Part shown: one piece after another, positions 34,401-46,400 of the stretch
How the letters are laid out: each line of letters starts with the position of its first letter
Position numbering within the stretch: position 1 is the first letter of the stretch
Assembly: GCA_963855995.1 (NCBI GenBank)
Contig: OY979718.1
Span: 31,438,982-31,502,981 of the forward strand
Length of the DNA stretch: 64,000 bases
Source: Muricea muricata
Lineage: Eukaryota > Cnidaria > Anthozoa > Malacalcyonacea > Plexauridae
Direction: 5' to 3'
Notes under the pieces: generated by a model
What the model was told of the DNA's origin: nothing
The model's database searches: none
What the model saw: the letters and a program-made list of their open reading frames with translations, nothing else
Program-made: the position numbers and the translations under genes

Positions 34401-37400
34401 TGCATGGTAATATATATACAAATGCAAAAACACACACAAATTTTTTGAAACACTTCTGAAAGGGGAATGACCATCTTCATAATTTCATTTATTTTCAGGG
34501 GATGGTCTTTTGTAGTGCCTGGTCTTATTATTTTTACAGTTGGACTGTTGGTATTTCTATTTCTGGTCACTGGTGAGTTTGTAATAACCAAAACCCCTTT
34601 ACATTGGCCTCCTAAACGAGCGCAAAATGCTTGTTAGATGGCAGTCACGCATAAAATACTGGATCAAAAGACACAATAAGCATGCTTGAGCAAAGTGAAA
34701 ATGCAAAAACAAAATTATTTCATAGCTAACAAGTTAGGATACAATACTATTCTTGATCATAAGATTTTACAGGGTGCCCCCCCCCCCCACCCCCGATAAA
34801 AAACAACAAACTATTAAAAACACCAATTGTTAGAATTTCAATGGCCTGACTGAGTGTAAAGATTGCGAGATATTGACAGAGTGCTTAAACTATAAGTGAT
34901 TCAATTGCGTCTACGAAACCATGTGGTTTCATTTGTTTTGTCTAACATAAAACGCTTCGTTATTTATATTTACTTTAATAAGTATTTTTTCAATAGTTTA
35001 TCCGCTCGTGGTTTCAACTTACTGCTAGAAATTGAAATTCTAACAATACATTATTCTCAATAGTTTTTTTTTCGCGAGAGGGGTTGTACTGTATATTATT
35101 GCAGCTGGGAATTTGAAATGCCTTTCATAAGTCTTGTGCATGAGAACAATATGCTTGGAACCATGATTGTGGTTTGTTAAATTCTTACTCATTAAGCGTT
35201 CCCAGCACACATTTCGCGTTCGTATTCGACTTTTCCGCTTTGTTCAGGGATAACCTAATTTGAAACAGCGCTGTATATAGATATTACATTGCAAACGATC
35301 GCACTGTAAATCGCAAATATTCATTTATTATTGCAGATCCTTCCCACGTGGACTGCTCTCCTCCACAGCATCATGTAAGTGTCTTTTGTAAACATGTATC
35401 AAACTGTTGCATTACAATTTCGGATACAAAAAGATCATAAAAGAATTGTAAGCAGAGTTAAAAAAAAAATGACGACGGGGGGATAAGGAAAATTTGCGTT
35501 TTTCGGGTCTAATTGCCTGAAATTGCCTTAAACTACTAAACAAGCCATTGTTTGATAAATTAATGGACATTTTATGTATTATACGATGTTACAATTCATT
35601 TTAGATAAAGCCTTCTTCTGTGCCATTGGATCATAGTGAAGATTCGGTAAGTAGCATACATACATGTACATACTTCCTTAGTGATGGGACAAATATACGG
35701 GCAATTTAAGGTTATCCGACTTTATGTAACCTTTTTTTAAAATAATGAAAATGATTATTCCTAAATCTGACCTAAAATCTAAATCTAATCTAAAAAACCT
35801 CTGGCTTCATGGAAAAGTGTTTAGAGTAAAACATAAACGGAAGTTAGTATGTCTTATGATGATTTTGTCTGATGTCACTCAGTCTGTCTGATGATGATTT
35901 TGTAATAAAATAGAAATACCACATGTTCATTCTCGTTTTATTTTACAGCGCCTTTCGTAATTATGCGGCAACGACAAATTTGGCGCTAGTCCTAAACATG
36001 CGTTTTGGCTGCCGTCAATCAAAATTACGATAACTGCCGAATAGAATCCGCTCGACGACTCGTACCGTATACTTCAAGATGGTAAGAGAATTTCCAAAAT
36101 CTCTTCGTTGGAGAGTCGTCAATTTACGTGTTCTTCTATGAATCTTCTAAATCTTCTATGTTAACACCGTCCATTTTGTTGAGTGCGTGGAAAAAACAGT
36201 CGACCGTCGATCGGATTCTATTCGGTAGTTATCGTAATTTTGATTGACGGCAGCCAAAACGCATGTTTCAGACTGGTGCCAAATTTGTCGTGGCCACGTA
36301 ATTACGAAAGGCGCTGTAATTTCTATCCTGGGTGTTAAGACGCTAATCTTCGGATTATGTTTTATTCTTTATTTTTTGAAATTGTTTGCTGCATGGTGTT
36401 TGCAAAGTGTGCTAGATAAATGTTGCTTGGGTAAATATAGAGGTCTTAGCGTCAGGAGAATTGTAGCTACGTTTATAATTTACCTCAATGGTTTTTGGAA
36501 TATCTTCTATCCCATCCAAAATGATCACGGGACATAATCGTACTCGCATTTGTTGACGGGTATCTTGAATTTTTTATGGAATTGTGGAAGAATTTTAGGT
36601 ATGGCGCAAGCGGCGCAATGCGCGCTATTCTTGATTCTTCGGGAGGGGTAGAAATGTCAAATCAGGGGGTGAAGCGACATTGGGTTAAGCACCGTCTGGG
36701 AGGAGGGGTTTTAAAAAGAAAAATCGGGGGGGGGGGTGTTTAACCTCCCAACCAACACAGAAAATCCGCTCTTGTTCATGAGTTGGCCTCAAACGCTAGA
36801 GTTGGTCTCGACCAGCGCCTCTATTTAACAATATTTTATTGCGCTTGACTACTCGGAATGTATACAGCTAAATTATTGCTTACATATAATTATGGCGTAT
36901 AATAACTAAAAAGAATAAAATGTTCACGTTGTGCTTTTAAAAAAAGTCCCACTTTCTGTTCCAGGACACAGATACAACATCACTTCTTAACCGCCATACG
37001 CCAATCAATGATATGGTAAGTTCTGTTTCAAGGGAGCCCAAACTACGTAATATCTAATAAACTAAAGTATTTATTATAAGGGCGTTAAAAAACAAAGTAC
37101 CGGCTAAGATTTTTTGTGATGCAGTAATAAACATGTCGAGTTTATTTTCAAATAAACTTCTCAAATAAACTAATTTGCTTTTGTTTTACTATAGCTTTAC
37201 TGCACTTCTTTGTTTTGTCTTGTGTTTTTTGACGTATGTGAATACACGCGATTTTGAATAATAATCAATCCCACGCACCAGGCGTGTGAACATGTGGAAG
37301 GGCCGACTGCAATAACAATGCAAACAAGTTAAGACGGCATTGTTCTCGAAAAAATAATTGTCATTGTAGGTTTATAGACACAAATAAAACTTTGAAAACC

Positions 37401-40400
37401 TTCCTCACGTAGTTCGCTACTTACTCGGGTAACATTTTAGCTTCTGTTCGTGCTTATGTCGATTGTGGGAAAAGGCTTTATGTGCCATGTTGCATGCCTT
37501 TGTAAGAGTAACAGGCTTGTGTGGTGCTTAGTGTCAGTAGTGTGTGTTGCTTGTGCTGATGGTTGCTACACAATGTCCTTATACTCATACACGTGTTCTA
37601 CAGTGGGCATGCTTTCATGTTCCTACAGTTACAGTTGGCTGTACTTCATGCATGCAAGCTTGTGGTTGACTTTTCCTAATTGTAGGCCTGTTGTGGTATG
37701 TCAATTTTGATCCAACGTTATTCGTGCAACTTTACCCGACCTTAACTAGGTTCCTATTGAAAATTTTGTGTAGCTTTTGACGTGCTAGAAAATGTTTGTC
37801 TGCAGAAGGTGGAGAATACTGCGTGCAATGCATAAACGTGTCTTGCTAAAGGAAGCTTAAAGCATCCATACGGGATTGTTGTGTTTCATACGGCATCTAT
37901 TCCAGCTTATGGCTGATGTTGCTATGACCTAGTGCGTTTAAATACGTTGACGCTACATCCTCAAATGTTTTGTAGTCAGTTGAAAAATTCGTAATTCGCT
38001 GATTGATCGATGCTGGTAGTTGTAATACTAATTAACACAGCATCATGTAAGTGTCTTGTGTGAACATGTATCAAGTTGTTGCATTACAATTTCGGGTACA
38101 GAAAGATCATAAAGGAATTGTAAGTAGAGTTAAAGAAAATGACGAAGGGGGGATTTTGAAAATTTGCGTTTTTCGGGTCTAATTGCCTGAAATTGCCTTA
38201 AACTGTTAAACTAGCCATTGTTCGGTAAATTAGTGGACATTTTATGTATTATACGCTATTGCAATTCATTTTAGATGAAGCCTTCTCCTGCGCCATTGGA
38301 TCGTAGTGAAGAATCGGTAAGAAGCATGCATACATGTACATACTTCCTTAGTGATGGGACAAATATACGGGCAATTTAAGGTTATCCGACTTTATGTAAC
38401 CTTTTTTTAAAATAATGAAAATGATTATTCCTAAATCTGACCTAAAATCTAAATCTAATCTAAAAAACCTCTGGCCTCTTGGAAAAGTGTTTGAGTAAAA
38501 CATAAACGGAAGATAGTATGTCTTATGATGATTTTGTCTGATGTCACTCAAAATCGATGATTTTGTAATAAAATAGAAATACCACATGTTCATTCTCGTC
38601 TTATTTTAATCTCTATCCTGGGTTTTAAGATGCTAATCTTCGGATTATGTTTTATTCTTTATTTTTTTGAAATTGTTTGCTGCATGGTATTGACAAAGTG
38701 TGCTAGCTAAATGTTGCTTGGGTAAATATAGAGGTCTTAGCGTCAGGAGAATTGTAGCTTCGTTTATAATTTACCTCAATGGTTTTTGGAATATCTATCC
38801 CATCCAAAATGATCACGGAACATAATCGTGCTCGCATTTGTTGACGGGTATCTTGAATTTTTTATGGAGTTGTGGAAGAATTTTAGGTATGGCACAAGCG
38901 GTGCAACGCGCGCTATTCTTGATTCTTTGGAAGGGGTAGAAATGTCAAACCAGGGAGTGAAGCGACATTGGGTTAAGCACCTTCTGGGAGGAGGGGTTTT
39001 AAGAAGAAAAATCGGGGGGTGTTTAACCTCCCAACCAACACAGAAAATCCGCTCTTGTTCATGAGTTGGTCTCAAACGCTAGAGTTGGTCTCGACCAGGG
39101 CCTCGACCATCTCTTACGCTTTTTTCGTGCTCTCTCAACTTCTCGGTTGAGCACACGCGAACCCATAAAAAATCCTTAAAACACCGCGCATAAAGCGACT
39201 CCGTTTTTATTATTAAGATGTACATTTCCGTAAGGGATGGTGTCTATATATACTCAGAATAGATTTATAGACAGGTGCAAACTGAAAGTAGGGAGGTCTT
39301 CCGAAAAACGGTCGCATAGAAAAAAAAGTTGAAGAAACTAAATGAGCACTTGCGAAAATTCAATCAGACACCATATCCACTGTTTTTGTACCCAGTGCAA
39401 AGGTTCATAGATTCAAAAAAACCGGATAGACATAAAAATTCGTTCATCGACCTTTATTGCTAGGCGTGTTAAGTAATTTGAAATAAAACGATGTAATTTG
39501 TAGTGGTCTACTATTTGTAAATAGTTACGTGTATATCCATTGTTGCTGCCGCAGCGAGCGAGCTTGAAGGGAGGAAGCCAGCAAATCCAATCTTTATGTC
39601 GTTTTGTGTTCTCGAATGTTTCGCCTATCACGATGCTACAAGCTGGACGATAGAAGTAATGATATGATCATCATTGGTCTTCGCGACTATTGAATTAAGA
39701 TATATTTTAGTTCAATATCTTCGACTTTGCCGTATTCTACACGGATTTGGACGGAGTTGGTTTTTTGTGTATTTGTACATATTTGTTGGTTTGGGATTGT
39801 TCCTCCTCTTTACGATGGATCGGTAAAATTTTCGACCGTGCTTCCACTTGCTTTCTTTGTTGGTTCGGTTTTTTGGTGATCTGATCAGCCTTTTGCCATA
39901 AGATATTTTCGTTGTGTTTCCACAAATTAATATTGGCTGTTTTCATTACATGCAAACTTACAAAGAACTTAGTAATGATATTATGTTGTCCCGTATTGTT
40001 ACACCAGATCACGGCCTAATTCAGGCCCAACAATATTATTCAAGCAAAATCCAGCTAAGTTATTGTCTAAACCAATTTTTAACTGCAAATGTAAACATAA
40101 TGATCATGTTACACTATATTGTGAAATAAATTTTTTGCATATTCCCTAAAGCCTTTTTATTATTCACCTAATTAAAAGTATATTCAGCTTCATGTTTATT
40201 TCATGCTCAATAATTAATTACGAATACCAATATTCCTTTTTCAAATACTGAAATTTTGAAATAATGCTAAGCCATCGTTTAGTATTCCTATATTCTGTTG
40301 GTATAACTATATACACATAGTATTCCTTTATCTGAACATGGATCTGTAAAAACTATTTAACAATATTTTATTTGCGCTTGACTACTTGGAATGTATACAG

Positions 40401-43400
40401 CTAAATTAAATTATTGCTTGCATATAATTATAACATATAATAACTGAAAACAATAAAATGTTAACGTTGTGCACATGCGTTTAAAAAAAGTCCCACTTTC
40501 TGTCCTAGGAAGCAGATACAGCATCACGTCTTAACCGCCATACGCCAATCAATGATATGGTAAGTTCTGTTTCAAAGGAGCCCAAAGTACGTAATATCTA
40601 ATAAACTAAAATATTTATTATAAGGGCGTTAAAAAACAAAGTAACGGCCAAGATTTGTTGTGATGCAGTAATAAACATGTCGAGTCTATTTTCAAATAAA
40701 CTTCTCAAATAAACTAAAGGAAATAAACAAATAAAATTCGATACAAAAGTTGAGTAAGTATGTATTAGATTTGGGAGGGGGAAGATTTAAGCGTGGTTCA
40801 CACTGGCAACGCATGCATAAATAAGAAAACAAAGCATTCATGTTGCTCTGAGTTTGAATTTGCTTTTGTTTTACTATAGGTTTACTGCACTTCTTTGTTT
40901 TGTCTTGTGTTTTAGCTTCTGTTCGTGCTTATGTCGATAGTGGGAGCAGGCTTTATGAGCCATGTTACATGCCTTTGTAAGAGTAACAGGCTTGTGTGGT
41001 GCTTAGTGTCAGTAGTGTGTGGTGCTTGTGCTGATGGTTGCAACACAATGTCCTTATACTCATACACGTGTTCTACAGTGGACATGCTTTCATGTTCTTA
41101 CAGTGACAGTTGTCTGTACTTCATGCAAGCTTGTGGTTGACTTTTCCTAATTGTAGGCCTGTTGTGGTTTGTCAATTTTGATCCAACGTTATTCGTGCAA
41201 CTGTATCTGACCTTAACTAGGTTCCTATTGAAAATTTTGTGTAGCTTTTGACGAGCTAGAAAATGTTTGTCTGCAGAAGGTGGAGAATATGCGTGCAATG
41301 CATAAACGTGCCTTGCTAAAGGAAAGTTAAACATCCATACGGGATTGTTGTGTTTCATACGGTATCTATTCCAGCTTATGGCTGATGTTGCTATATGACC
41401 TAGTGCGTTTAAATATGTTGACGCTACATCCTCAAATGTTTTGTAGTCAGTTGAAAAATTCGTAATTCGCTGATTGATCGATGCTGGTAGTTGTAATACT
41501 ATTTAACAATTATTCGCCGAAGGCAAAGTGATTATTGGTGAATATTCACCGAGACGAAGTCGAGGTGAATATTAACCATAATCACTGAGCCTGAGGCGAA
41601 TAATTGTTTTAGTGTAATTTCTTTAGTAAAATTTACGTCTATAAAATGCACTGTCGTCTTTTATGAATACAGTTTACTTCTGAAAATTCCTAAGTAAAGA
41701 CTAAAGTTTACGGACCAGACTACGGTAAAGTGTAAAATTTCCCGTCTAATGTAATTAATAGGTCGTATTTTATACCAAATTTAAGCTTGCATTAGGCGTA
41801 ATAACATACTGATGACAAATGTTTTGCAATTTAAAAAAATTGTCAATAAAACAAGGGTTAAAAACTGATATTTTGTCATGTTGAAAAAATATACAGAAAG
41901 AATAACAATTGCCGTGTTGCTATGACAACAACCTATATCAGTTCTTCATGTAATTCCAAAAATATAGTTGCATGCTCTTAGTTAGTGGTGAGGGGTTGCT
42001 GCATGCATGTATTTCTAGTATTAGAAATACATGCATGCAGCAATGGCAGCAACCCATCGCTTACCAAGCATGCAACTATATTTTCCGAACATGAAGTATT
42101 TGCATGTATTGTCGTCATAGCAACACGGCAATTTCTAGTTTTTCTGTATATTTTTCATAGAAATAATAGATATAGAATGCGTGCTTGGTAACCTAGCCGG
42201 TACCCAAATTGAAAAAAAAATTGCCCTTATAAATCGGCCATTTTGAATTTTAATGTGGCGTCATTTGTTTACCTGAAAATAGATAGGAGCGCGCATTCTA
42301 TATCTTTTATTTCTATGATATTTTTTCAAAACAACATGAAAAAGGACAAATTATCAGTTTTTAATGCTGGTTTTATTGACATTTTTTTTACTATGAATTG
42401 GCAGAACATGTGCCATCGGTATGTTACTATGCCTAATGTAAGCATATATTTAGTATAAAATACGACCATTAGTTATATAAAACGTTTTAAAATATTTACG
42501 AAACTAAATTCTTATTTACATAAACTTTGTGTCTGAAATAAACCGTTTCTAGCATATTTTATATCTTCGCTCGTATTCTTTTACCTATAAAGTTAGTTAA
42601 TATTTTGCAATGCAGTAATAAGGAGATAAGCACATACATGCCAAGATTATAACAAACTTACTTGCAGGGAGGTTGTTTCGGGATTGACGCACCGAGGGTC
42701 TGACAGCTGTTCGAACCTACCGAGCGAAGCGAGGTGGGCTCGGACAGATGTCTGACCCCGAGGTGCGTTAATCCCGAACCAACCGAACCTGCAAGTAAGT
42801 TGGGTTGTCATCCCATACTAAACTTATCTTCTTGTGTTGTTTTCCGAGGCTTGCTGAGTCGCCATAGTGGAATCAAGGCACGTTCCGCCACAGATCTGTG
42901 GCGTACAGATTATGTAGATTTATTTCCGTTGGCGTAATTTTGTGTTATATTCTTGATGATGCGTATAAACTATTTAACTATACGGCGTAAATATCTAAAA
43001 TTGCTACGCCGTCGGATCAGGCAAATGTCAAATGGGACTGGACAAAGTTTGTTCACAAGCAGTCTAATAGTCAATCACAATAGCGATAAATAGGAAAGCG
43101 ATAAAGATATTTGTATTAAAGACATTATCTTGCCCGGCTCGGGCAGCCCAGTGTGCGGTTATTTGTGTTATATAGCGAAATGCTTGGAGCATCAAATTTT
43201 GTATATTTTAGTCTGACGTACAAAAATTTATACACATTTTAGTGGCGTAAAATATGTGGCGGACGGGCTTCCTCGATTCCACTATGGCTGAGTCGCCGAT
43301 GTCACCGATGTATTTTGTCAACATTTTCTCTTCTTAAACTTATATTGGTCTCTTAATATTTCTTTATAAGGGTCTCTATTGTCTTTAGTTTACAATTTTC

Positions 43401-46400
43401 CGTTTCTTTTTGCTTGGTTTCTGTGACGTTTTTTATCCAAAAATGTTCTTTAAAGTGTAGGTTTAATAATCAGCTAAATTTTGTTCGCCATTGCCAGTTG
43501 TTGAGCAGTTTGAGGCGGATGGCAGCGTAAGCAACAAGCAGGTCAGTTCGGATTTTTGTAACCAATCAGAAAGCCGGTTTTATCGATAAAAGAGAAAAGC
43601 GGGTAAGGTTTGGAAAAAGCAGGTTAGTTCGAAAAAACTAACCTGCTGAGAACCAATCAGAAGCCCGCTTTCATCACACATATGGGATAACCTGAGTAAC
43701 GTCCCGTCTTCGCAAACGCCCTGTCTCTATAAACAGCCCCTAAATGCATGAAATATAATCACCCCGTGATTAATATTCCTCCTGCTCCCTCTGTCGTTTG
43801 TGATACGGGTAGAATTTCTTGGAACATCGAGAATAGATTTTAAATGCATCATACACATAGTATCCTCGTGTTATGATGTCGTGCATGTTATGTAGGAAAT
43901 CCTGGTGGAAAATAGTACTGAGACTAAGTAACCCGCGTCCATTAACCCGGCGCAGTAAAATAATGACCCGTGCATTTTACCCGCACCTTTAACCCGCTAC
44001 CTGAGCCAGTTTTTATTAAACTAATCAGGTTGTGACCATTTTTTCACGTTTTGTGTTTTAGGAGCGTCTACCGCAAAGACGGAAAGGCGAACATGGAGCT
44101 GACTCGAGAGCTGTTACATTTCTTGGCGCTTTTTTACTACCTGTATGTGGACCATTTGATGCCAGTTTTCATTTGATAATGCTGATTCTGGTTTTTTAGT
44201 GGGGGGAGGGGGTAGTGTTAGTTTGCCCGACCAGAGCTCGCTGCATTGTGTGAGCGATTTTCAATATACAGTGTCAATTTGCAGTGGGGAGTGCGCAAAC
44301 CATAGATATCTCATATACACTAGATAGCATATCAAAAGTGAAGCCAAAAATCTCATCGGTATCCCCTCATAACAATAGGCGGTGGCCATATTGGTCTTTC
44401 CCACTCATAATCCCCCCCCCCTCATGCTCCATATCAACTCTGTAGAAACGGCCAGCGCCTGCGATCCGGCTTCAATTTTCGCCTGCCCACAGTGTGGGAT
44501 GCACCATCTAGTGTATATGAGATATCTATAGCGCAAACCCACGGATTTGTTTCGATCATATATGTGCGGCAACAACGTTCTACTATCATATCCCTGAGTC
44601 GTTTTCTTTGTGGTACATGTGGGTTTACATTACTACATGGCGAAGGACCACACAATAGCGATGTTAATGGATCACAAGGCAACGAGAAAGAAAATTTTTG
44701 AAATTTGGAGCCGGAAGTCCGTGAGAAATGAAATGGCCTTTTTGTAACAATAAAGGAGGCTTGTAACGAGCCCAGAAAACATTAATAAACCAATTGCGAT
44801 CTTCAAACCGTTTTCAACTTTAGAAGTAAGAAAAGAACGATTTTCCGGGTATTTGTTCTCTGATATTCCGCTTTCTATTTACTTATTTACAGTATATTAT
44901 TTTACACATGCTGATGTATAGGAATTACCTTTTTGCTCGAGTAACATGTTCACAATCGTTTTCCCGGTTGGGGGGGGGGAGGGGGACACATTCTTCCTGG
45001 CTTGTATGCCCATGACGCATGATGAAACCCTCTAAATCTGTTAAACCCTGAATATCGACTCTTATGTCACGTTAACTATTCAGAGCAGTTGGCTTTATAT
45101 CGTTGTGTCGTTGTATCACCTTATACCATCTTATCTATCTTTTTTACTAATTCTATTTTAGGGCGTTATCGAGTATTCGCTGAGCCTGTTTTTCGCCAAG
45201 CTCGTGAGCTACACCTTCCTTTATTGGCTGCCGTATTACATTAGTAAAACTCGTTAGTATATCAGACACGTCCTTATTGTGCACTCAGGTTCTCGGAAAA
45301 TGTGGATGAACCATTACCAACCAATTCTTATACAGTAGTTTGATGGCTTTGACAGCTCTGAGACTTGTAAATTACACGAAAAATAGTTTGAAGGCCACTG
45401 TGAAAAGTTTATCTTACCGTATTCGCGCTTAATTTCGCGCTACTTTGATTTCCCAATTTACGCAATGGAAAAAATCGCGAAATTAATAAAGTCGCGCGAA
45501 TTTCCTTTGCGCTTTGCTTCTAAATAATTAATGATTTTCGCAAATCATGGAAAATTAATAAAGTTGCGTGAATAAAAGAAAGATAAAAAATTACAGTTGC
45601 GGTCTATAGACCTTATGCATAAATCGTGATTCGGAATATGTATCGTAGAAACCTCTTCGCAAACAGTAATACACGGTCCGAATCACGATTTATGCATAAG
45701 GTCTATGAAGTTGGACTACCTAAGTGAGAGGCCTGTCTGTATGCATGAATGTAGTCAAATTCATTTCGCATATTTATGCAAATTTATTTCCCATTTAGCG
45801 ATTGACGGTGTTCAGTACGATTCACGCAAGGCTGGCGACTTATCAACGTTTTTTGATGTTGGAGGGATAATTGGTAAGTTCAAAGTGAGTTTCCAGCTCC
45901 ATGCATGGACTGATGGCGAGTAATTAGCGATGACCGGTATAAGCACGGCCAACAACGGCTTGAACGCCTAGTGAAATGTTCAAATAACTATAAAGAGACG
46001 AATCTAACTCGTTTCGCAGTTTAAAAAGTCATTTGCTTGCATGCTAGCTGTTTTGAAAATAGGAATATTTAACCTGCGCGAGTTACAGGGTGCATGTCAA
46101 TAATTTTTACGCGTTTGACGAATTTAGCAAAGACATGTTGACTGTCGTGGAGCAGAAGCTGTCATGTATATATTTGAACGCCATTATAGCCGCGATATAT
46201 AGACAGTATATCGTTGTTTTGCTACTGCAAGTGATCATGTTCGCTTGCGGTGCATTCAATACGACAATAAGGGAAACTTCAAACAGCAGGATAAAAACAA
46301 AGCCTTTTTTGCTTTGAAAAGATCAAATACGACGAAAACTGTCTCTTGACCGTTTTCTGTGATCATTATAGACAAATAAATATTTATGTGGGCTAATCGT

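Larger units (their letters stand above)
35364..38034 (+). repeat. Tandem duplication unit A (exons 11A-12A and introns)
   Basis: The unit begins CACAGCATCATGTAAG inside exon 10 and ends with GGTAGTTGTAATACTAATTA, just before the same start recurs at 38035. Alignment with unit B is near-continuous with a few percent differences, apart from the 371-bp MITE (35946-36316) present only here. Confidence 0.88.

Noticed and set aside
37450..41140. Cys-rich ORFs at 37450-37710 and 40925-41140, apparently a conserved pair
   Set aside because: They are the same intronic sequence present in both tandem duplication units; no signal peptide pattern, splice support or synonymous bias. Similarity is due to the duplication.
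45705..45923. 72-codon ORF starting upstream of exon 15
   Set aside because: It is exon 15 read through its acceptor and donor; the coding part is only 45799-45873.
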